From positions 1 to 6,619 of the forward strand of contig VGKN01000091.1 in assembly GCA_016867055.1 (NCBI GenBank): a stretch of 6,619 nt of DNA, written 5' to 3'. Below the pieces are notes generated by a model that was not told where the DNA came from, made no database searches, and was given only the letters and a program-made list of their open reading frames with translations. A program made the translations under genes and the position numbers. Source of the DNA: Candidatus Omnitrophota bacterium. Its GTDB lineage: Bacteria > Omnitrophota > Koll11 > VGKN01. This document shows positions 1 to 5,442 of the stretch, piece by piece. Each line of letters opens with the position of its first letter. Position 1 is the stretch's first letter.

Positions 1-832
1 TTATTTTAGCGGGTATCAACTTTCTATCTGTAATAATAGCGTATTTAAGTGCATCTTTACACGAACAGGTTCTATCAAGGGAGAGATTTTTTATCGCAGA
101 GCCTAATATCCTTTTTGCATTTTCAATATTTCTTTGCAAATTTCTTATTACCATATCTATTGTTATGGTTTCATGCTGTGGGTGCCAGCAGTCAAAATCA
201 GTCACCGCTGCTAAGGTGGAATAACAAATCTCTGCCTCCCTTGCCAGTTTTGCCTCTGACATATTGGTCATACCTATTACATCCATTCCCCATCGGCGAT
301 AGAGATTTGACTCAGCCAAGGTGGAAAATGCCGGACCCTCCATATTTATGTATGTCCCGCCTTTATGAATTTTAAATTTAAATTTTTTTCCTAACCCATA
401 ACCTGTCCTAAATAATAAACTACTCAACTCCTCGCATACAGGATGGGCAAACGAAATATGGGCGACTATTGAATTATCAAAGAAGGTCATTTCTCTTGCC
501 TGATTGGTTCTGTCCACAAACTGATTAACCACGACAAAATCTAAGGGTTTAATCTCTTTCTTAAGGCTACCACAGGCGGTAACAGAGATAACCCTCTCAA
601 CGCCTAATTTTTTCATTGCATAAATATTTGCCCTATAATTTATCTTACTGGGGGATATCCGATGTCCCATACTGTGGCGTGGCAAAAATACCACTTCCTT
701 TCCCTCCAATTTGCCTATGGTGAGTTCATCGGAAGGTTTGCCAAACGGCGTATCCACAGATACCTGTTTTACCATTTTAATACCTTCCATTTTATACAAA
801 CCGCTTCCACCGATAATCCCTATGCGCGACAT
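1..832 (-). CDS. mtnP: S-methyl-5'-thioadenosine phosphorylase, 3' end cut off by window edge
   Basis: This cytosolic enzyme cleaves methylthioadenosine, a by-product of polyamine and related SAM-consuming reactions, with phosphate to give adenine and 5-methylthioribose-1-phosphate. The frame is open without a stop from the ATG at 832 to base 1 (277 codons visible); the family is usually about 270-290 residues, so only a few C-terminal residues should be missing. Visible motifs are GGSGL (residues 8-12, phosphate loop), DTPFGKPSD (27-35), PRHG (51-54), TACGS (85-89), NMEGPAFST (163-171), GMTNMSEA (187-194) and TDFDCW (211-216). The last matches the TDYDCW of human MTAP, whose aspartates select a 6-aminopurine, so an adenine nucleoside is favoured over inosine or guanosine. 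A Shine-Dalgarno-like AAGGGAG (850-844) lies 11 bases before the ATG. The gene follows yggT by 28 bases and is probably the last visible cistron of the operon. Methylthioinosine phosphorylase or general PNP activity is a less likely alternative. Confidence 0.93.
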   Translation of the reverse strand, partial: MSRIGIIGGSGLYKMEGIKMVKQVSVDTPFGKPSDELTIGKLEGKEVVFLPRHSMGHRISPSKINYRANIYAMKKLGVERVISVTACGSLKKEIKPLDFVVVNQFVDRTNQAREMTFFDNSIVAHISFAHPVCEELSSLLFRTGYGLGKKFKFKIHKGGTYINMEGPAFSTLAESNLYRRWGMDVIGMTNMSEAKLAREAEICYSTLAAVTDFDCWHPQHETITIDMVIRNLQRNIENAKRILGSAIKNLSLDRTCSCKDALKYAIITDRKLIPAKI

Positions 833-860
833 TATTATTGTAACTCCCTTTGCCTAGAAA

Positions 861-1163
861 CTATTTTAACCTTATTCCCAAATCTATAATAGAGTTTATT
901 AAAAAATACCTCAAAAAGAGTAGAAACAAAAATAGAACTATAGGCGATATGTCAAAACCAAAATCTCCGAATTTGAATAACAGTCTTCTAAATGGCAAAA
1001 GAAAAGGTTCTGTCATTTTATAGAGGAATTGCACTATGGAATTAAAAGGGTCAGGATTTACCCAGCTTACTATAGCCCTGATTAGAACAAGCCAGTAAAG
1101 CATAGTAATAAAAACCTCTAAAACTCTCCCAAGCGCTATAATAAAATTCCCAACAATAAACAT
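861..1163 (-). CDS. yggT: YggT family integral membrane protein
   Basis: A 100-residue hydrophobic protein of the YggT/YlmG family. Two membrane segments are visible, roughly residues 4-32 and 74-97, separated by the family-conserved loop with RAIVSWVNPDPFN (29-41) and TEPFLLPFRRLL (51-62), followed by DISPIV (71-76). This is the single-repeat form; the E. coli protein carries two repeats and is about twice as long. The biochemical role is not established; family members have been linked to osmotic tolerance, cell-division gene neighbourhoods in Gram-positives and plastid nucleoid or membrane organisation in plants. The ATG directly follows the proC stop codon with no spacer. GAGAG inside the last proC codons can serve as ribosome binding site, so translation is probably coupled to proC. 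Family assignment is firm; function is only a neighbourhood inference. Confidence 0.93.
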   Translation of the reverse strand: MFIVGNFIIALGRVLEVFITMLYWLVLIRAIVSWVNPDPFNSIVQFLYKMTEPFLLPFRRLLFKFGDFGFDISPIVLFLFLLFLRYFLINSIIDLGIRLK

Positions 1164-1991
1164 CTATGCTCTCGAGAGTTCTTTTGAACGCCTATGCGCT
1201 GATCTAATCGCATCTACCAATATCATCTCTAATCCTCTTTCATTAAATACCTTGAGTGCAGCCTCTGTGGTTCCGCCCTTTGAAGCAACCTTTGAAATCA
1301 GGGTCTTGGCATCAAACTTATTCTTCTTTAACATATCCATAGAGCCGATAACAGTGTTATAGATAAGTTTATTGGCAGATTTGCTATCTAACCCCAAGGC
1401 TTTTGCCATATTTAAAATTGAAGAAAAGATAAAAAACATATAGGCAGGTCCGCTACCAGAGATTGCAGTTACTACATCAATAAGCCCCTCCTTAGAAAGC
1501 GTTATTGTCTCTCCTAGGGTTTTAAATATTCTCTCTACGGTTTTTAAATCCTTCTCGGTGGCGAAGCGGCCCTTAACCAATGCGGTTATCCCTTCGCCGA
1601 TAGCAGACGGCATATTCGGCATTGCGCGGATTACCCTGACCTTATCTAAAATTTTCGCTTCTATATACTCTGTTTTTATCCCTGCGGCGATTGAAATTAT
1701 CAGAATATCCGGATTTCGCAGAGATTGAATCCCTTTTGAGAGTCCCTCTAATACCACATCTATATCCTGTGGTTTTACCGCAATTATAATAACGCCTGCC
1801 TTATGCGTTAAATCCGATATATCCTTTGCAGCCCTTACCCTATATGTCATGCACGCAAAGGCTTCCTTTAACTTGTCCTTTTCAACAATTATAAAATTCT
1901 GCTTTTTATGTTCAAGGCTCTGCGATAGGATTGCCCCGCCCATATTTCCAACACCTATAATCCCAATAGTGTCTAATTCCGACTTATGCAT
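1164..1991 (-). CDS. proC: Pyrroline-5-carboxylate reductase
   Basis: Catalyses the last step of proline synthesis, reduction of 1-pyrroline-5-carboxylate to L-proline with NAD(P)H, in the cytosol, usually as a decamer. The 275-residue length is typical. The N-terminal Rossmann fold shows GIIGVGNMGGAI (10-21) and AVKPQD (71-76). The linker has RAMPNMPSAIGEG (122-134). The C-terminal helical domain shows DVVTAISGSGPAY (172-184) and the P5CR signature around KVASKGGTTEAALKVF (234-249). The ATG at 1991 leaves eight residues before the Rossmann strand, which is usual, and AGAGA is a plausible ribosome binding site a few bases upstream. The start lies 19 bases inside the end of yggS, and the stop touches the yggT start. 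Proline and PLP-homeostasis genes are neighbours in many bacteria. No key residue appears to be missing. Confidence 0.97.
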   Translation of the reverse strand: MHKSELDTIGIIGVGNMGGAILSQSLEHKKQNFIIVEKDKLKEAFACMTYRVRAAKDISDLTHKAGVIIIAVKPQDIDVVLEGLSKGIQSLRNPDILIISIAAGIKTEYIEAKILDKVRVIRAMPNMPSAIGEGITALVKGRFATEKDLKTVERIFKTLGETITLSKEGLIDVVTAISGSGPAYMFFIFSSILNMAKALGLDSKSANKLIYNTVIGSMDMLKKNKFDAKTLISKVASKGGTTEAALKVFNERGLEMILVDAIRSAHRRSKELSRA

Positions 1992-2701
1992 TTTAATCTC
2001 TCTTTAACAGTTTCAGTATCGCACTTAAAAATCAGGGTGCCAATCCTTACCATATTTGAACCCTCCTCAACAGCCACTTCAAAATCTAAAGACATCCCCA
2101 TTGATAATATATCCATCCTTGCATTTTGCGGACATGCATCTTTGAGTTGTTGGCTTAGTTTTCTCATCTGAATAAAATAAGGTCTAGAGAGCTCTGGATT
2201 GTCTGTAAACGGAGCTATAGTCATAAGCCCCAATATCTTTATATGTTTTAATGTTACTGTATGTAAGACAAACCCTAAAAGCTCCTTTGGATTTATGCCA
2301 AATTTGGAAGACTCGCCCGATGTATTCACCTGAATGAGTATATCAACTATTCTATTTTGTCTTTGAGCTTCAAATTCAACTGCCTCTGCCAGTTCAACGC
2401 TGTCAATAGTCTGTATTAAATCAAATATCTTGAGCACTTCTTTTATCTTACTCCTTTGAAGATGTCCTATCATGTGCCAATGGGCCATTTTGTTTATTTC
2501 TATGATTTTCTTTCGAGCCTCTTGAATTCTGTTCTCTCCAAAATCTATTACCCCGGCTTCAATTGCTTGATTTATCTGGAAAGGGGTGGCTTCTTTGGTA
2601 ACACATACCAGTCTTATGCTTTTTTCATCTCTATTAAATTTTCTAGATAACACAAATATAATTTCTCTTATATAATTTATGTTATCTAAAACATTTATCA
2701 T
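1973..2701 (-). CDS. yggS: YggS/PLPBP family pyridoxal phosphate homeostasis protein
   Basis: A fold-type III PLP-binding TIM-barrel protein with no known catalytic activity; loss of the family disturbs vitamin B6 pools and amino-acid metabolism. Length is 242 residues against 220-240 for the family. Visible motifs are CVTKEATP (33-40) with the likely PLP Schiff-base lysine Lys36, FGENRIQE (54-61), WHMIGHLQ (75-82), QVNTSGESSKFG (124-135), LGLMTIAP (157-164) and LSMGMSLDFEVAVEEGSNMVRIG (starting at 199), the phosphate-binding end of the barrel. The ATG at 2701 gives an N-terminal helix of normal length; no strong Shine-Dalgarno is visible before it (AAAGAAAA only). The end overlaps proC by 19 bases, so the two are almost certainly co-expressed. 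A 92-base gap separates it from the radical SAM gene, and a candidate promoter lies there. Confidence 0.95.
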   Translation of the reverse strand: MINVLDNINYIREIIFVLSRKFNRDEKSIRLVCVTKEATPFQINQAIEAGVIDFGENRIQEARKKIIEINKMAHWHMIGHLQRSKIKEVLKIFDLIQTIDSVELAEAVEFEAQRQNRIVDILIQVNTSGESSKFGINPKELLGFVLHTVTLKHIKILGLMTIAPFTDNPELSRPYFIQMRKLSQQLKDACPQNARMDILSMGMSLDFEVAVEEGSNMVRIGTLIFKCDTETVKERLKCISRN

Positions 2702-2793
2702 AAGTGGTTTTCTTTATCATAAAAAAACTCTTCTGTCAATTAAAAAAGCATGTAAAAAGGGGGGTATATCCATTATTCTTATAAGATAATAGG
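2702..2793. other. Short non-coding gap between the radical SAM gene and yggS
   Basis: This AT-rich 92-base gap is the only spacer between pilT and mtnP long enough to hold a promoter. It contains a perfect TTGACA on the minus strand and several A/T runs. The small palindrome TCTTATAAGA (2776-2785) lies just after the radical SAM stop but is not followed by a T-run in the transcribed direction, so I do not call it a terminator. No RNA gene or riboswitch fold was recognised. Confidence 0.6.
2713..2739 (-). promoter_or_regulatory. Possible sigma-70-type promoter for yggS-proC-yggT-mtnP
   Basis: A perfect -35 hexamer TTGACA is read at 2739-2734. The best -10 candidates are GATAAA (2718-2713) at a 15-base spacing or TAAAGA (2716-2711) at 17; neither is good. 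Initiation would fall only a few bases before the yggS ATG, giving a very short leader, in line with the lack of a clear ribosome binding site. In DNA this AT-rich a chance match is quite possible. Confidence 0.25.
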
Positions 2794-4164
2794 TTAGGTA
2801 TTAAAATGGAATAGGACCTCTTCGTCTCCGTGCGATAAGAGGAACTCTAGGCGGGCTAACCTCGGGCTCTCAAAAGAACATAATATATTATTTCTTAAAT
2901 TAGACCGTATATATTTAATTTTATCTTTGAGCATTTTTATATCCTCAAAGGGAATCTTTTCAAAAGGAGTGTTCGGCTTAGGTATAAAAGGAGATATGCT
3001 TAATTTTGGATTTAAAATTTTAGATATTGTATTTGAAAGTTTAATTATTGAGATTATATCATCTATATTTTCACCTGGAAGACCAATCATAAAATATAAT
3101 TTTATTGTTTTTATGCCCAGATTTTTGGCTCTTTTTATTACCTCAATTATCTTACCATCTTTTATGGGCTTGTTTAAAATCTCTCTCAATCTCTCGTTTC
3201 CGCTTTCAGGCGCGATGGTAATTGAACCTTGACCGCTTTCAACAAGGGTCTTAAGTATCTCCTCTGTTATAAAATCAACTCGCAAACTGGAGAAAGAAAT
3301 CTGTGCGCCTATTTTTTTTAACTCATTGCACAGCAAATTTATATTTGGATAGTTTGGTAAAGAGGCTCCTATCAAACCTATTCTTTTGGTAAACCTTAGG
3401 CCTTTCTTTGCAGTTTCCAAAATATTCCTGTAATCCCTAAATCTAACATTCTTATACATATACGCTGTAACGCAAAAATTGCATTTAAAAGGGCAACCTC
3501 TTGTAAGTTCTATCAAAAAGGTGTTTGAAAACTCTGTAAACTTGGTAAGTATTCTTGTGCAGGTCTCAATGGAATTAATATCATCTATCTCCTCAGAGAT
3601 TACCTTCCTGCTTTTATACGGAATGAAAAATCCTTTTAATTTAGAGAGCCTCTCTAAAAAATTGTTTCTTGAGCGATTTAGCCTTGGAGAGAATTTTTTA
3701 AACTCATTCATAAGTCTATGTATGAGAAACTCCCCCTCTCCAATAACAACTACATCAACAATGCGAAGCAAGGGTTTAAAATTGAAATGGGTAATTACCC
3801 CACCTGCTATTAAAAGAGGGAATTCACTGGACCTTTCAGTATTTCTAATAGGAATATAAGAACTCTTTAGTATTTTCAGCACATTCAAATAATCAATCTC
3901 ATATGATACAGAGAAGGCCAAAATGTCAAATTCCAGAAGCGGTCTTCGAGTTTCAAATGACAAAATTTTTCTTTCTTGTTCAAAAAAGACCCGTTCGCAG
4001 AATGTGTCTTGGCGACTATTTAATTCGTGGTAGATGGTGTGCATACCTAAGTTGCTCATACCTATATGGTAGGAATTTGGATATATCAGCGCTATGCGAT
4101 ATTTTGAGTATGCCTTGTATACTGTGCCTATTTCATTCAGAGGAATCTTGGTATTCTCAATCAC
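2794..4164 (-). CDS. Radical SAM protein of unknown function (TIGR03960/YgiQ-like, B12-binding-like N-terminus)
   Basis: A 456-residue radical SAM enzyme. Residues 22-150 form an alpha/beta domain resembling the B12-binding-like N-terminal part of TIGR03960-type proteins, with PNSYHIGMSNLGMHTIYH (29-46), ETRRPLLEFDILAFSVSYE (71-89), LLIAGG (117-122) and IGEGE (141-145). The DxHxxG cobalamin motif is not present, so B12 binding is doubtful. The radical SAM core carries RGCPFKCNFC (222-231), with Cys224, Cys228 and Cys231 as the CX3CX2C ligands of a [4Fe-4S] cluster, then APESGNERLR (318-327), GLPGE (361-365) and SPFIPKPNTPF (391-401). The C-terminus has PRLARLEFLLSHGDEEV (434-450) and stops soon after, whereas relatives I recall continue further. 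The start is GTG: an in-frame TAG lies directly before it and no other usual start codon precedes the conserved region. It overlaps the end of pilT by 8 bases without a well-placed ribosome binding site, suggesting coupled translation. Substrate unknown; methylthiotransferase-like or RNA/protein modification is possible but unsupported. Confidence 0.9.
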   Translation of the reverse strand: MIENTKIPLNEIGTVYKAYSKYRIALIYPNSYHIGMSNLGMHTIYHELNSRQDTFCERVFFEQERKILSFETRRPLLEFDILAFSVSYEIDYLNVLKILKSSYIPIRNTERSSEFPLLIAGGVITHFNFKPLLRIVDVVVIGEGEFLIHRLMNEFKKFSPRLNRSRNNFLERLSKLKGFFIPYKSRKVISEEIDDINSIETCTRILTKFTEFSNTFLIELTRGCPFKCNFCVTAYMYKNVRFRDYRNILETAKKGLRFTKRIGLIGASLPNYPNINLLCNELKKIGAQISFSSLRVDFITEEILKTLVESGQGSITIAPESGNERLREILNKPIKDGKIIEVIKRAKNLGIKTIKLYFMIGLPGENIDDIISIIKLSNTISKILNPKLSISPFIPKPNTPFEKIPFEDIKMLKDKIKYIRSNLRNNILCSFESPRLARLEFLLSHGDEEVLFHFNT

Positions 4165-5257
4165 CTATTATGTTTTGCTCTTCATCGAGAAATATTCCTT
4201 TTAGATTAGCATCTAAGGCCTCTGGATTATCAGATTTAGATAAGGCTTCCTGCAAGGTTACCTTTTTTTCTTTTATAAGTTTTAGCAGGGATTGATTAAA
4301 GGTTTGCATGCCTTCACCGGGGCTATTTTGCATTACATTTTTTATCTTATCTAATTTGGCCTCTCTTATCAATACTGTTATGGCAGGATTTACAATTAAA
4401 ATCTCAAAGGCAGGTATAAGAGCCTCTCCTGTCGTGTGTTTTAAGAGACGCTGACAGCTAATTGAGCGAAGATTTTGTGAAAGTTGGATTCTAACCTGAT
4501 TTTGAAATTCAGATGGAAACAAATCTATCACCCTGTTAAGCGCCTGAATTGTATCGGCAGCATGAATTGTACTTAAAACCAAATGACCTGTATCGGCTGC
4601 GGCAATAGCCGCTCTAAAGGTATTGATATCTCGCATCTCTCCTATTAAAATCACATCAGGGTCTTGTCTCATTACATATTTTAAAGCCTCATCAAAGGAG
4701 GCTGTATCTAAACCCACCTCTCTCTGCCTTATTATCGCTTTTTTATCTTGGTGCAAATACTCAATTGGGTCCTCTACTGTCACGATATGCACAGATTTAT
4801 TCTGATTTATATAGTCTATCATACAGGCCAAGGTAGTGGATTTCCCTTGCGAGGTTGCTCCACTTATCAGGACAAGCCCTGAATTTAAAACTGCTAACTC
4901 CTTTAAAATAGGTGGAATGGCGAGCTCCTCAAAGGAAGGAATCAAATTCTTTATAAGGCGCAGAACGAAGCCGGGTTGCCCAGATTGTTTAAAAATATTT
5001 GCCCTGAACCTGCCTATCCCTTCCTCGTTAAATGCGAGGTCTACTTCCTTGTTCGTCTCAAAAAGTGCCTTTTGGGCATTATTCATTATAGAAAAAACTA
5101 AACCAGTAATAATCTCCTCTGTAAGAACAGGGTAATCCGTAAGTCTTGTAAGTTCTCGTTTTATCCTAAGTACCGGCTGAGAACCAACCTTAAAATGCAT
5201 ATCAGAGGCATTTTTTAATACTATCTCTTTTAATAAATTTTTAAGTTCTACTCGCAT
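4157..5257 (-). CDS. pilT: PilT/PilU-type type IV pilus retraction ATPase
   Basis: A cytoplasmic hexameric secretion-type ATPase of the GspE/PilT superfamily that powers pilus depolymerisation, twitching motility and DNA uptake. With the ATG start it has 366 residues, normal for PilT/PilU. The N-terminal PAS-like domain has ASDMHFKVGSQPVLRI (17-32). The RecA-like domain shows Walker A GATSQGKS (133-140), Asp box VTVEDPIEYLH (159-169), Walker B DPDVILIGEMRD (199-210) and His box TGHLVLSTIHAADT (223-236). The C-terminus has LIREAKLDKI (296-305) and GMQTFNQSL (316-324), somewhat PilU-like, and lacks an exact AIRNLIRE motif. The Walker A departs from the usual GPTGSGKS but keeps GxxxxGKS. An upstream in-frame TTG at 5260 is open, but AGGAAG sits 7 bases from the ATG at 5257 and only 4 from the TTG, so the ATG is preferred. 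No other pilus gene is visible. Linkage to yggS-proC-yggT matches the Pseudomonas pilT and E. coli yggR neighbourhoods. Confidence 0.93.
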   Translation of the reverse strand: MRVELKNLLKEIVLKNASDMHFKVGSQPVLRIKRELTRLTDYPVLTEEIITGLVFSIMNNAQKALFETNKEVDLAFNEEGIGRFRANIFKQSGQPGFVLRLIKNLIPSFEELAIPPILKELAVLNSGLVLISGATSQGKSTTLACMIDYINQNKSVHIVTVEDPIEYLHQDKKAIIRQREVGLDTASFDEALKYVMRQDPDVILIGEMRDINTFRAAIAAADTGHLVLSTIHAADTIQALNRVIDLFPSEFQNQVRIQLSQNLRSISCQRLLKHTTGEALIPAFEILIVNPAITVLIREAKLDKIKNVMQNSPGEGMQTFNQSLLKLIKEKKVTLQEALSKSDNPEALDANLKGIFLDEEQNIIGD

Positions 5258-5264
5258 CAAAATT

Positions 5265-5270
5265 CTTCCT
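5265..5270 (-). promoter_or_regulatory. Ribosome binding site deciding the pilT start
   Basis: AGGAAG is read on the minus strand within an A-rich stretch. It is 7 bases from the ATG at 5257, a normal spacing, and only 4 from the alternative TTG at 5260. This supports the ATG. Confidence 0.7.
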
Positions 5271-5319
5271 TTTTAAATTGTTTAAGGTTATCTTTTATGT
5301 TAATTTGAAACTACCCTTC

Positions 5320-5430
5320 CCCCTAGCCACGGGTATGCCTCGACAAGCTGGCATGGTGAGCCCTTCGACTACGCTCAGGGCAGTGAGCCTGTCGAACTGC
5401 GAGGTCAAATCATCAACCCGTGGAGTGGGG
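5320..5430. repeat. GC-rich palindromic interspersed repeat element (REP/MITE-like)
   Basis: The outer arms are CCACGGGT (5327-5334) and its exact complement ACCCGTGG (5416-5423). After a 3-base mismatch on each side they extend by CCCC (5320-5323) and GGGG (5427-5430). Inside, CCTCG (5338-5342) pairs with CGAGG (5400-5404), TTCGAC (5364-5369) with GTCGAA (5391-5396) and GCTCA (5373-5377) with TGAGC (5384-5388). GTGAGCC occurs twice, 27 bases apart (5356 and 5383), and TCGAC-like units recur at 5340, 5365 and 5392. GC over 5321-5430 is about 61% (67 of 110 by hand count), far above its flanks. From memory, very similar CTTCGAC...GCTCAGG...GTGAGCC...GTCGAAC repeats are scattered through many environmental bacterial genomes; this was not checked. 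It contains no transposase and no clear target duplication. The hairpin lacks a following T-run, so it is not a standard terminator, though it could impede transcription from ftsA into pilT. Confidence 0.75.
5364..5396. repeat. Inner hairpin core of the palindromic repeat
   Basis: TTCGAC and GTCGAA form the outer 6-bp stem, with an asymmetric internal loop of 3 and 2 bases, then GCTCA/TGAGC closes a 6-base loop (GGGCAG). This is the most compact foldable unit of the element and the part that most resembles the widespread repeat motif named in the parent entry. Confidence 0.6.
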
Positions 5431-5442
5431 TTCACCTTTTTA

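Larger units (their letters stand above)
5258..5442. other. Non-coding gap between ftsA and pilT, without ftsZ
   Basis: This 185-base gap separates the ftsA stop from the pilT start. Its middle is the GC-rich palindromic repeat; the flanks are very AT-rich (about 18% GC over 5261-5310 and 28% over 5431-5480, counted by hand). No ftsZ, ftsZ fragment or other gene is present. The short leader before pilT (5261-5312) could hold a promoter, but I see no hexamer pair good enough to call. Confidence 0.75.

Noticed and set aside
1169..1178. Perfect 10-bp palindrome CTCTCGAGAG overlapping the yggT ribosome binding site
   Set aside because: Without a spacer it can form only a 3-bp stem around a 4-base loop, too weak to control translation, and it lies in proC codons. 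Probably chance.
2776..2785. Palindrome TCTTATAAGA just after the radical SAM stop, as a terminator
   Set aside because: The stem is short and AT-rich and no T-run follows in the transcribed direction.
3479..4295. Two + strand open frames of 126 and 130 codons opposite the radical SAM and pilT genes
   Set aside because: Both are antisense to genes with clear family motifs and have no recognisable domain of their own.
5320..5430. CRISPR array or tandem repeat array
   Set aside because: Only two to three imperfect 25-27 base units occur with no unique spacers; the dominant symmetry is palindromic.
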